A stretch of 64,000 bases of DNA from Ceratorhiza oryzae-sativae (lineage: Eukaryota > Basidiomycota > Agaricomycetes > Cantharellales > Ceratobasidiaceae): assembly GCA_030998015.1 (NCBI GenBank), contig JARWMV010000235.1, forward strand, positions 1,364,001 through 1,428,000, in the 5' to 3' direction. The translations under genes and the position numbers were made by a program. Below, in pieces: positions 49,932-61,700 of this stretch. Numbering within the stretch: the stretch's first letter is position 1; every line of letters begins with the position of its first letter. Below the pieces are notes generated by a model. The model ran no database searches and was not told the DNA's origin. It saw only the letters and a program-made list of their open reading frames with translations.

Positions 49932-50215
49932 AAGTAGACGACAAGCGAAGTCATCCAACGCCAGTCAGGGTGAGAATCAAGGGTTTTGTTGTGGGTTATT
50001 CGGCGACAAACACGCATGTAACTCCCGAACGACGTCGAATATCGAAAAACGGCTCGCAACATTTTGTAGATAATTTGTAAAAGAATCGTATTATCATACA
50101 GTAGCTACTGTATCTAGCACATCTAGAGGCGAGTTTCCAAAATACGGCCTTGAGGGGGCGACAGCTGCTTGACAGACAGCAGCGGGACCGACCAGCCGCA
50201 GGTACCCGGGGTCCT
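49932..50215 (+). repeat. Left terminal inverted repeat
   Basis: Begins AAGTAGACGACAAGCG and ends GGTACCCGGGGTCCT. It is the reverse complement of 52981-53264. CpG-rich, unlike the element interior. One strand is open for a 43-residue-plus frame (MLRAVFRYSTSFG...), present in both copies and probably incidental. Confidence 0.9.
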
Positions 50216-50550
50216 GATCACAATAGCGTGGGCTGGTGAGTCGTCGGAAGACAAATTTGTTGAATATGGCACTTGGTCTGAGATGCCACAATTGAGACAC
50301 CTAGCATATACTGCATATATCAGTGCATACTTCCATATCTTCACACACTTGTCCTATGTTTCCCCGTCGTATATTGCCTAGGAGTCCCTTGTGACTTTAA
50401 TTCCACATGGTCTCACTGGTTCGACTTCTTAGAGGGGGACTCTGTACTTAGCATATACAGTGACAATACTAACAATTTATCTATTATCCGTACCCCCCTC
50501 TTTTCCAGTCTCTTGTAATCTGTGTGCAAGGCCGAGCGCATTTGTTTGAA

Positions 50551-52917
50551 ATGCCACAAAAGAAAAATTCTGCACTTCAACAGACACAGAACTTCACACC
50601 AAAACAGGTTAATAGCAGGGCATCATTATCAGTTGATTTCGATTATGCTAATATCAAACAGGGAGTGCAAAAGCAAGCAGAACAAGAGCTAAACTCTGAC
50701 TTAGGAGAGGATGTCTCAGTTGCTTCATCAAGCAAACTCATGTTGGACGACGAGGCACCAATCGAACATACACAAATGCAATTGAACCAGGCTGTAGAAT
50801 CTCTAAAAGACCTTGCGCTTGATGCACCACTAGAACACAATATTGTGCTAGAGGACCTGCCCAATGATGAGGAAGACCCAATAGATAACCGGAACCCCCC
50901 AAGCCTTGCAGAGCCAGAGGGGGATGAGACATCAGCCCTTCCTCCCATAGATACCCAAGAGTTTCAGGATGATGATAATCCAGCTAATTCTAGTGAGTTG
51001 ATCGTCCTCTTTATCAATATAAACTTGAATTGACTCACTGCTGTATAGGAGAACAAACAAATCGGAAACCAATTCCCCAGAACAAAGCTAAAGTAATGGT
51101 TAGCGTGCTCAACAAAATAATTGAGTCGTCATTACATGGGCACAGAACACAGCGTGTATCTACACTTGGCGATGTAGTGCTTAGACGACTACGGTTCATG
51201 ACCAGGACACTGAATCTAATTGCCCTAAAGGGGATGAAATTGATCGATGCCTCTCAAATGGCAGCGGCTGTATTTGGCTGAGGGGATTGGGCAGCACAAC
51301 AAGTTTGTTCGTGGATTTGGGCATACCAAAAAGATTCCAAACTTCCAACAAACGTATACAGCACCTGGGGCGAGTCTGTCATAGAAGACGAAGATCTATC
51401 AGCAGCAATACAGTATTGGCTTAGAGACCAAGGAAAATATGTACAAGCTCGTGATATTATCAACTATTTTGGAACAGATGGGGCAGTGAGATTCTCATGC
51501 CTTATTGATGGGCCTCCATCACTGCGCACTGCCCAGCGGTGGATGCACCAAATGGGATATACCTGGATGAAAGAGTGTCATGGTCAGTTTGCTGATGGAC
51601 ACGAACGGGATGACATGAAAGACTATTGAACAAATTACTATGTTCCTGAGTGGATCGAGCTTGAGCAGCGAATGCGAAGCTGGGACTCTGAAGGTAATGA
51701 AATACCTCCAAAGCTTGCTGAGGGGGAGCGAGTTGTTGTGGTATGGTTTCACAATGAGTCAACGTTTTATGCACACGATTGGCGACTTACACAATGGGTT
51801 CATGAGAGTGAAACAGCCAGAATATACAAAAAAGGGGAGGGCGTGTTGTTAATGGTAGCTGATTTTGTTTCTGCTGATTATGGCTGGCTGTGATTGAGAC
51901 CGGAGTCTCCCAGTGCTGCTCTGACAGCATCACCTGGAACTGGAACAGAACAAGGAAGTTCTAAGTACGTACTATCTATCCAGTCAAGCAATGTTATCTC
52001 ACAATGAGTAGTGATGCGAGGGTTATATTTCGGGTGGGGAAACAGTGCGATGGTTAGTTTGGGACAACCAATGTTGTTGATCAACTGTCACGTGCAATGT
52101 TGATCGTAAAGGAACAGTACCCAGACAAAGACCATGTCTTTGTCTTCGACAACGCGACTATCCATACAAAGCTACCTGAAAGTGCCCCAAACGTCAACAG
52201 AATGACACTCGGTCCATCTCAAAAGGTTAAGGGAGAAGAGATAGGGCCACTAGGAGACAAAATTAAGATTGACTACACACCTGCAATCCTGCCAGACAGA
52301 ACAGTCCAGCAGCTTTATTACCCCATGAATCATCCGATTACAAAGCTTCAAGGCGCATTTAAGGGCATGGCATCAATCTTAGAGGAGAGGGGGGTTCCTA
52401 ATGCTTGAAAACTCAAGCTTGTATGCGCATCGACAAATGCAAACAAGCAAGGGTGTCCACCCAACTCAACCAGCTGTTGTGCCTGTCGTACAATGATGAA
52501 CCAGCCAGATATCCTTGCGCAAAAATCAATCCTTCAGATGCAAGCTGCAGCCGAAGGGTTTTTGGTTATTTACCTGCCAAAATATCACTGCGAACTCAAC
52601 CCAATCGAACAATGCTGGGGCGCTGCAAAGCACGTGTACCAAGACTCGCCCTCATCGAGCTCAGAGGCCGATCTCAGACAAAATATGCTCAGGGCACTGG
52701 ATTCAGTCAAGTTGGAATCGATCCGAAGGTATGTTTTATCACAGTCTGCCCAATTCGTATCTAAACATGCCCAAGATTTGCCACTCGCTCTCAGCGATTT
52801 GTTCACGCATATGGTCATGGCCTCTCAGGTAGCCAAGCCACCTGGGCAGCAAAGAAATACTGTGGCCATAGAATCATACCAGATGCATTATTAGGGGACC
52901 TGGATGACTCGTATTGA
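50551..52917 (+). pseudogene. DDE transposase (Tc1/mariner-type), five in-frame stops
   Basis: Reading from ATG at 50551 through short introns (one after NPANS with donor GTGAGT; one near 51968-52016; one 52751-52792 joining SQSAQF to RFVHAYG), the frame encodes an acidic leader, a helical DNA-binding region, YGTDGAVRFS-like sequence, VWFHNESTFYAHDWR, LMVADFVSADYGWL, the catalytic-type HVFVFDNATIHTK, CPPNSTSCCACRTMMNQPDIL, the C-terminal acid in LPKYHCELNPIEQCWGAAK, and the end WAAKKYCGHRIIPD. Stops: TGA 51279-51281, TGA 51627-51629, TGA 51891-51893, TAG 52055-52057, TGA 52406-52408. At the TGA sites arginine (CGA) would fit. No full-length transposase can be made. Confidence 0.75.
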
Positions 52918-52980
52918 GTCTATCTCCTCCCTGCCTTGCAGAGCTGCTCTGGTTGCGCTAGACATGCCTCATCCCAGTTA

Positions 52981-53264
52981 AGGACCCCGGGTACCTGCGG
53001 CTGGTCGGTCCCGCCGCTGTCTGTCAAGCAGCTGTCGCCCCCTCAAGGCCGTATTTTGGAAACTCGCCTCTAGATGTGCTAGATACAGTAGCTACTGTAT
53101 GATAATACGATTCTTTTACAAATTATCTACAAAATGTTGCGAGCCGTTTTTCGATATTCGACGTCGTTCGGGAGTTACATGCGTGTTTGTCGCCGAATAA
53201 CCCACAACAAAACCCTTGATTCTCACCCTGACTGGCGTTGGATGACTTCGCTTGTCGTCTACTT
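52981..53264 (-). repeat. Right terminal inverted repeat
   Basis: Reverse complement of 49932-50215, identical by eye over its full length. The inner sequences diverge immediately (left GATCAC, right-complement TAACTG), fixing the inner boundary. Confidence 0.9.
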
Positions 53265-53662
53265 TACTATGCTTGAACCAGCCTTTGGGGCTCTCTCATT
53301 TCAAACACGTCCGGCGCTCTTCACTCCCGGAGTGGATCCTTCAGAAACGATGGCATTACAACAAACAGACACACAAGTCCAGCTAGAAAACAGAAAAGGT
53401 ACTCGCACACCAACGTCAAGTGATACCTTTACAACAACAGAACCAAGCCGAAAAAAAAAACGAACCGAAGACAACAGTCACAACTATGGGCGATGAGGGA
53501 TAAATTATACAACAAGCATCAGCGTGCACGATGGGAGGGGGATCAAGATTGGGCGGGTAGCAACAACAACAGGAATGGTTTGCGCGTGTTATTTTTGCAA
53601 TGACGAGAGGGGTATGCGTTCGTGAATGATTCGACGTCAATGTTCGTGCATTGTTGCGTTTT

Positions 53663-55436
53663 TTATGCGAGGGTCCCGACGGGACCGAATTCGGTGAACA
53701 GAGTTCTGTGCGGATCCCGTCCGATGGTCTGTCCGTATTCGGTCGTGTCTTCTTCTCTGTATCTCTCAAACCTGTCCCAGGCGTCAGCCCGTGCCCTGAG
53801 ACCACAAACAGAATAAACTCACTGGCTGGCATCCCCGTCTCCACCCAGCTGCGGAACATACGGCGGTTGCACCTCTTTGCTCGCAAGCTTCTCCCAAGGG
53901 ACCTCGGTGAACCACGGGTGGTTCAAGATATCAGAGCTCCCTCCGCTCATGTTGCCCAACCGATTACTCAGGTCGACATTAACCAACCCACGCATGAGCT
54001 CGACGGACATGGGCTCAAAGTACCTCGGATACTCGATGCGCCCATTCCGAATACGCTCATACAACCTCAGCGGATTCGGCTCTTCAGAGAAAAACGGCGG
54101 GCACCCGGCCAACATCTCAAACAACAGGATTCCGACCGCGTACCAATCCACGCTCTTGTTGTACGGCCGCTGGTTCACGATCTCGGGCGCGAGGTAGTCG
54201 GGCGTGCCGCAGAGCGTCCAAGTGATGTCGGGCACGTGTTTAGCAAAGCCAAAGTCGGTGAGTTTGACGTGGCCGTCTGCGCCCAGGAGGATGTTTTCGG
54301 GTTTGAGGTCGCGGTAGATGATGTCGTGGGAGTGGAGATAGTCGATGGCGAGGATGACTTCGGCCGTGTAGAATTTGGCGACGGGGCTCGGGAAGCGCTG
54401 TATCGCCGCAAGCAATTTCACCCGAGCCGTCAGAAAAACGTGGGTGAGTCAAGGTTGGGGAACGGACAAACCTTAGACTTTCTGAGCAACGTGAAAAGCT
54501 CCCCACCCGGGACGAAATCCATGACCATGAAGAGGTTGTTTACGTCTTGGAACGTGCCCCAGAGGTTGACGATGAATGGGTGGCGAACGCTGGCGAGGAC
54601 GGACCGTTCGCTGTTGGTGTGCTCGACTTGTTTTTGCTGAACGACCTTGGCCTTGTTGAGGACTTTGATAGCATAGTGCCGGTGGTTGTGTCGGCTGCAT
54701 GCTGTTGGGCGCCAGGGTAAGCATATGCGCGGGCGGAACCAGTCAGGGACGCACCAAGATGGACACGCCCAAAGCTACCCGTGCCAAGTGTATGCAAAAT
54801 CCTAAAGTCCTTGAGCGTGTAATTGTTCAGCTTGCGCTTCTCCTTTTTGGGCGCCCCACCCGCACGCGAGAGCATGGGTGTTGCCGGACCCGACACACTC
54901 GGTGCGGTGCTGTGCATCATCTGCTGCTGTTGAGGAGTCGTGTCGATGCCCAGCTCGTGCATCTTTCCGAAAAACTCGTCCATGGCACGGGCATCGTAGC
55001 CTTGACCGGGCTGGGCTTGGTCCAACATGGCCCCGAGGTCGAGATCCATATTCATGTCCATGCCGAGGCCAGCGAGCAAGCCCGAGTCGAGGGTGGGCGG
55101 GGACGGGGCGTCGCTGGCGTACGCGGTCTCGAGCAGGGCGTCGAGCGAGACGTCTGGGATGGGCTCGGGCTGGGGGGGAGCCGGGTAGTGGGTCGCGCCG
55201 GGCGATGCGTGGGAGTAGGCCGAGGAGATGGAGGAGCGGGTGGTGCCCGCAAAGAGCGACGGCGTCGTCGCGCTCGACGGTGCAGATGGGTAGTACTGCT
55301 GGTGTTGCTGGTGTTGCTGGTGTTGCTGCTGGGCATAGTGGGCGCGGTGCGGCTGCTTGGGCCACTGCTGGCCTGGATGCGCCATGTTCTGGATCGCACT
55401 GGCCACGCCGTTGAGGTTGGGCATCATCCGGGGCAT
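53663..55436 (-). CDS. cAMP-dependent protein kinase catalytic subunit
   Basis: AGC-group Ser/Thr kinase of the cAMP pathway. Start at 55434-55436 ([11 protein letters not shown]); earlier codons lack ATG. A long N-terminal extension has a Gln/His tract ([14 protein letters not shown]) and Ser/Pro-rich sequence, then [31 protein letters not shown]. An intron joins to [15 protein letters not shown] (catalytic Lys), then [27 protein letters not shown] and, after an intron, [24 protein letters not shown], the activation loop [14 protein letters not shown] with its Thr, [20 protein letters not shown]. The AGC tail is [34 protein letters not shown], ending GPVGTLA and TAA at 53663-53665. Intact in all parts read. 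The Tc1/mariner-type element lies about 400 bases beyond its 3' end. Confidence 0.9.
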
Positions 55437-56690
55437 CGAGAGAGAGGTGACGGTCCTGCACAACCACCGTCCGTGTTCTATAGCCCACCCGCCGCCATGC
55501 GTCCAGGGTCTGCCCAGGGTCCCTCTCAGGGCCCACCTTTGTTCCCATAATCACAGTGCCAAATACGCGCGTTCAAAGGAGCGCATTTGCCACGCCGTCG
55601 ACTGTCGAATTCTCCCTGCGCGGTATGTCCCGAGAGTCGACTTGGTGTGACAGCACTCGTCGGGGACATTATCCCTGGCTATCAGTCGAGTCCGATTTGC
55701 CCCGCGGCCACTCGTCCCAGAGCGTTTGTGGTGGCTCGTGTGACGGTGGCGAACACGCGCGACGCGTCTATGCGTCATCTCGACAACAGCACTTCACGCT
55801 CACATGACCATATGCTCTGAAACAAGCCCGTGAGTTTCGGGTGGCCCTGGTCGAACATCGGTTTCATTGAATCAGATGTACTGTGGCGCCCCGACGTCGA
55901 TCGCTATTGATCAACGCGCGTGCTGTGTTGCCTGGGAACTGCCAGCCCCTGTACCGCATATCCATTGAGGTATATTTATCTTTATATGATTCAGCCGCAA
56001 CCTCCCTATTCATTAATGGTGTACTAAGCACACTCGGAGCCTCTTTTTTAATCACTCTAAAATAAACCAAATGTGGATATCATCACGTGGCACAAGGCGC
56101 AGCTCTTCTAATATTCTTCGTTGCTTCATTCACCGCTCCCGCATATGCTCATTGAACCCCAGGCGATCACCTATACTGTACTCGCGAGGACGCCAACCTA
56201 CCAAAATCCAGTTCGAAAGCCATTCAGCATTTGCTCACGTGCGCTCCAGCTCGACCATACATCGGGTCATGTATGCTTATGAACCCGGATGAAAGAGTAA
56301 TCGCAGCCAACGGGATCTATAGTGCTCCGCATTCATTCCGTAAGCACACTAGACACTGTTCGTCTACTGTAGCGCAGATAGATGCAGTGGATTACCACAC
56401 TCATCCTTTGAACCCGATACATACCAATCAGTCGGTCACCCGTTGGTACCCCAACGATTATTCGGAGCAGGCACATAGTTTCGAATCTATCACAACATAG
56501 TACATTTACTAACCAAATTGGAACGAGTACAAGCAGTCATCGGAGCGAGTTAGTCACCGAAACAATCCCACGGTCGTGTGGTCGGCTACTAATAAATATA
56601 GACAGGAGCACAATCAAGCCGGGGGTAGATTCAGAGGGGTGTACAAAGCTGGGAACGGCTTGACCACCTGAATGCCTAGAAAGATGGAAA
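55437..56690. other. PKA promoter and spacer
   Basis: Open frames near 55550-55820 and 56071-56500 have no recognised domain. The left end presumably holds the PKA promoter. Nothing further could be supported. Confidence 0.35.
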
Positions 56691-58251
56691 CTAGAAAAAC
56701 GAGAAACCCCCAGGCCAGCAATGCGCGAGGTACAGAATTCCGCAATGCCAGCGTTTGGATCCCATCTTCCGTGGTGCCCCAACTCTGGAAATAAACAGAC
56801 TAGGACGTAAACGGCCGTTATTACGTTGCACAGCAAAGGCTATAATAGGAAATTCGTACAGCGTCTGCAGCATGTATCCCCCGGTTCTGTAATTCGGTCA
56901 ACAAGTAGTAACTAATCGCTGCAGATGCGCACTCGAAAAGAAGCGCGAGGTCGGAGAGCATGGGAATATTACTCTGTGTTCGATTGATGAGTGATGCGCT
57001 AAAAGGTATGTGGACATATCAGCCATGTCCCGAACAATCCAATATCTTCGCACCAACATTATCAAAAGACACGCCTGAAAGGATCGCAAAGGCTTCAGCA
57101 CTCTTGACAGTTGCCATGGTTGACATTTAGACTCACCAAATATATGACCTGGATCCATTCAAGCTCATTCTTGGCTTTAAAGTCCCGCCACTCGCTCATG
57201 TACGCAATACGTCCAGCCCAGGCACGGGAGCACCGTTCAAGATGAACGTTAGCTCCGATAGAGTATTTGGCATAATGCAAGAATGAGCTATTGAACGCCG
57301 GTGGTCGTTCGTCAAGGGAAACAAACCGATCCAAGCGTGCTTCCGGCGTGCCAAAGCCGTTCCTAACTCGAGCATGCCAGATTATACCCCACAACCGAGC
57401 TAGATAGGCCAATGAGCTATGTCACAACTCATGGAATTTAGCTCACCAATGATATAAGTTTCTTGCCCTCCTATCGGACCGTTGCATTTATCCAGGATGG
57501 CCAAAAAGTCCCGTGATTGGTCGGTAGTGAAAGGACTGGTCGATCCCTCAGAGGTTGCTGAATCTGAAACGCGTACATCATTTGCCCGACTCGAAAAAAT
57601 CAAGAAAAAAAAATACTTGCCGATGGCTAGACTCGCAAGGACAGATTTGAGATCATTGAGATCCTCGAGGCTAGTCGAGGTCGGTACCGGGAAGTTTTCC
57701 ATGTGGGTCCAGTATTCTTCGGAGAGCATATTCCGGGCCGCCATGGAATCAACTGGGAAAACCATGTCTGGAACATGTCTCCGTCGACCCAAACCACCAT
57801 TCGAGCCGAGTGATCTGCTATATAATACCCAACGCAAGACTCTTTATCGTCGAACATTAAACACGCCGTCATGCGGCGCTCCGAATTGTTTGATCCCAAT
57901 CCTGCTTTTTCCAAGATCAAACAACCGCTTTCATGAACGGCAGCAGTGATCGGAACGTTGGACACGACGGGTTCCAAGTAATAGAATCGTGAGCCTTCGG
58001 GGTGGATAAAGTCACGGGTGCCGAGCTCGCTAACAGTTCAAGAAGTTCAGCGCAATCTATTGTGCTCCATATCCGTCAAACTGACCAGGATTCGTGATAT
58101 ATATCAGGCTTTATACTGTTAGCAATGCCCCGTGTGAGATCAGAATCCGACCATGAACCTAGATCGCTCTGTGGTGTGCTCACTTTTGAACGTCAAACCG
58201 GCTGAACTGGCTGGGGAGACGGGGGAGAACGGGGATGGAGAATGAGTTCAT
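56691..58251 (-). CDS. WW-like basidiomycete family membrane protein (3' end uncertain)
   Basis: Belongs to a large agaricomycete family with a degenerate WW-type fold and C-terminal membrane helices; function unknown. Start at 58249-58251 (MNSFSIPVLPRLPSQFSRF). After introns comes the WW-like GTRDFIHPEGSRFYYLEP, a second such unit LMFDDKESCVGYYIADHSARMVVWVDG, the SEEYWTHMENFP motif, DLNDLKSVLASL, then FTTDQSRDFLAIL, ERCSRAWAGRIAYMSEWRDFKAKNELEWIQVIY and short hydrophobic segments (AFAILSGVSF, SDLALLFECASAAI). A possible final exon ends YMLQTLYEFPIIAFAV. An A8 run lies near 57605-57612. I could not fix the last exons, so the left coordinate is approximate. Confidence 0.5.
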
Positions 58252-58540
58252 GGTGGCCGATGACACTCAGTGGGAGGTTATGAGGTTGAGATTGAGTATG
58301 GTGACATTTCGTTGATTGTCCTGCTGGGCGGCTATATATATGCTCATCATTCTGTGGCGCTCAATTGGGCGGCTCCGCTCATCCGGTCCATCTGCGAGGT
58401 TTTGGCTCGGCACCAGCTGGACTGGATATTTTGTAGCCAGGGCCGTATTCGGGATTGTGGGCCGCGGCGCTTATTATGCCCAAACATCGGTCTCCCTGGT
58501 CGATTTTCCGTCGGTTTCCAGCCCTCTCCATAACCAAACA

Positions 58541-58610
58541 GTGGGGGTCGGCACCCGAAGGGTGACGTGCCTGTGGATTACATAAGCCATTTTGGTCGAA
58601 AAAGTGGTAC
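58541..58610 (-). repeat. Left imperfect inverted repeat
   Basis: Reverse complement matches 62821-62890. Core shared runs are GTACCA, GCTTATGTAAT, CACAGGCAC, CACCCTTC and GACCCCCAC. About 75-80% identical over 70 bases by eye. Confidence 0.7.
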
Positions 58611-58760
58611 TCAGTCAGACCGCGCAGATACGACGGCGTTTTGTATAATAGTCTCCTAAATGATACCTGATACTTTTCATTGGTATCCCAGTAGAACCTA
58701 GAGCTCAATAATTAAGATACTTGAGTTACAATTGCTCGTGAAATAATACATTGATCACCG

Positions 58761-61700
58761 TCATACGGACTTGCTCGACAAATCTGTTTCAGAGCTCGGT
58801 AAAGCATGGGAATACTCAAAAGCAAGCCTCGAAACCAAAGCCTTCTTCTCCACGGCCTTCAGCTTGCTGGTAGCCGGAAAGCTTTGCCGATTTTTGGTGT
58901 GGTTTCTGTAAGCTTTGAGCTGATCATCAAGCTCCGATACCTTCAGAGACGAGATTTTATCTTGATCGAGCTCTAACCGAATGGCATGAGCATATTCTTC
59001 GCGTTTCCTTCGCTTGTCGGTGCGTTGCGTTAAGAGCTGGCTGTTCCATTCAGCGTCCTGCGTTGCTGCAAGGACTAGTTCCGCCTTTCGGTTTCCCTCT
59101 ATTTTTGATTCGTCCAATCGTTGTGCCTCCGATTTGATCCATACATGTTGCTCAGGAGTAAAATTCTCCTCCATGTATCGCTCGGTGCCATTTGCTCGAT
59201 TGATAATCAAGGCGTTGAATCGATGTAGAGCTAAGCAGGGGAATCGACGTATCCAAACGCGCCATGTGCCAAGTGCGCCCTCGTTAGCATCGTTTGTTGG
59301 AGGCATAAATGCTCTCTCGCTCTGCTCTGGAGTCAATAGATCTAGTGGACCACTGGGTAAGAACTCCTCTGTAAAACGGACCCAAGTTTGTAAGGCCCCA
59401 CAGCAAAACACAACGAACAGATCGGAAAGGTAAGGCAACATAGATTCATGCATATGTAGCGCATCTATGACCTCGGGATCTTCCCATTCGCACCCGTCTA
59501 GAGTAGCTGTAGCTGCTAGAGCAGTAGGTGCCAACAGCAGTAGTGGATTATTGATCAGTGCTTCAAGGTGGGTTTGTACAAGGGTGTGTAAGGGAGCCAG
59601 TTCAGCGATGCCTTTGCCTTGGGCAGTTGCTATGTGAACTAGTCATATATAGGGCTTTGAGATGACCTGCCCATATAGGGCAATAACGATGAGCTCTGCA
59701 AGTGTCGCTGGACACTTCAATGCTTTAAGGATGTTTTGTTCGAGGTGATTAAGGACTCCTGACACTTTTTTACAGCGAACGTGCTCCATATAGTCGATAT
59801 ATGCGCCATGGAAAGCACAGAGTTCGGTTGAAGCATCAATAAATGAGCTATACCGTACATTGCTTGTATCCGGGAAGCGATGCAATCGACCATATTTTGC
59901 CTTGAACCAATATGCATGGCCATCTTGGTGGCCTTTCTTGTCGTCTTTGTGATTGAATGCCACACCTGAAAGGCTACAGAGCTGGATGGCCCCAGCTTCG
60001 GAGACAGAGATAGTGCGCTGCTCGATAAGTGACATCTCAGGCGAGTGATCTATTAGTGTCATTACTGCATTGTTATCCTTGTTGTAAAGGATCGTAGGCT
60101 GTGGTAGATTTTTGTTCTCCTTCCAGAATGTTGACATAGCTGAAGCCCCCCCTTTCACTGCATTCATGTCCTTGTGCATGCAGCATCCACCTTGTACTAC
60201 ACAAGTCATGTTGTGTTGAAGAATGGGGGAGGACTGAGTAAATGCTGTCTCCCCAAGCTGGTAAACATATTTATATTGTTCAGCCAAGTGCAGAACATCT
60301 TGAGTAGCAGATGTCAAGTGATCAAAAGCCAAAACACCCCCAGCTGAATCTTCAGATTTCAATTGTATCAGCTTGTAAACAACATTTAAGTCATCAGTGC
60401 TAAGATTCGACCACGCAGTTTCACCTAGTTGCTCTATCCAAGAGTTAGTCTTCCAGAGCCTTTGTAATCAAGCCACTTTGATCTGATCATTAGCATGATC
60501 TCCATTAGATCCATAGAGCTTTCGTGCAATATCTTGTGCACTGAAGGGAAGTGCTGGGCTTGATTCACTTTTTGGAGCATGCTCAACTGTACTGCATATG
60601 TCGTGACCCTCTGGAGGCTCCCTTGTGGAGCACTTAAGTAGTGGCTGCATTGACAGTTTGGTGCTATGCAGTATGTATTGAGCATTCTAGTTACAGTGTT
60701 TGCTATGGTCTATGGTGGTTGACGAGATAAAGCAAGCTGAGGCGTTCAGTCTTGTTTTACTCCCCTTATATATATGTGACTGCGGTTGCTGCGGTGGCCC
60801 CTCTTTCCTAAGCACTGTCTATAGCAGTTATAGGTTCTATATAGTACCAGGTCTTAGGTAATTGTTTATCCTAAGTTTGTGCAGCTCCAAATCTTATAGA
60901 GCCGCGCGAGGTCTGAGGGTCATGTGACCTTTTGGACTTAAGCACCCGGCGCTTAATCGCTGGATAAGCGCCGAGGTCACGTGACAACTCGCTCCTCGCT
61001 CCAGGTAACATGGGAGAGAAACGCTGGAGCGAGTTCAGGGTAACCACCGGCGCTTAATCGTTGGTAAGCGCCAAGGTCATGTGACAACTCGCTCCTCACT
61101 CCAGGTAACATGGGAGAGAAACGCTGGAGCGAGTTCAGGGTAACCACCAGCACTTAATCGTTGGTAAGCGCCAAGGTCACGTGACAACTCGCTCCTCGCT
61201 CCAGGTAACATGGGAGAGAAACGCTGGAGCGAGTTCAGGGTAACCACCAGCGCTTAATTGTTGGGTAAGCGCCGAGATCACGTGATCCTGTTTATGGTTT
61301 GTTCCGCTTCAGGAAAAATGCCATAAATCTGTACAATATTCGGTTGTTAGGTTATGTCTGCTAGGCGGGTCATAACAGCATAGACCTTGTAGCTGTTTCT
61401 GTAAGACCTTGACCTGTGTTTTGCTAGTATGGTCAATTGTTGATTCGACTGCAAGGTAAAGCTGTTGATGAGAGTTTGCCAAATTGGCCATTATATGCAT
61501 GCTACTGAAGTTGACACCACGTTGTGAAGTCGAATCCATACTGGTTGTGACTCCTGAATAGTTTTGTCAGTGCACTGAACACTATATACATCTCTAACAT
61601 ACCCTGCGCATTGGCTAAGATGTTCCCAGCTTGAACTCTGGCACTCACACCTCCCTTGAGGATAAATCGGCCAACTGACCAAGGTGAAGGTAATTTACTG

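Larger units (their letters stand above)
49932..53264. mobile_element. 3.3-kb Tc1/mariner-type DNA transposon with 284-base TIRs
   Basis: Two long inverted repeats that I read as identical bound the element, and a TA dinucleotide sits at both outer edges (49930-49931 and 53265-53266), as expected for a Tc1/mariner-type insertion. Inside is a DDE transposase related to agaricomycete ITm-type elements, with five in-frame stops. It inserted between the helicase and PKA genes without cutting either. TIR identity implies recent movement, yet the transposase is dead, so this copy was probably mobilised in trans. Confidence 0.8.

Noticed and set aside
49880..50062. 60-codon frame repeated at 53134 in the transposon TIRs
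   Set aside because: It exists twice because the TIRs are inverted copies, and it runs out of the element. No domain.
54699..55550. 283-codon plus-strand frame over the PKA N-terminus
   Set aside because: Antisense shadow of the Gln/His/Pro-rich PKA extension, of low complexity and with no domain.
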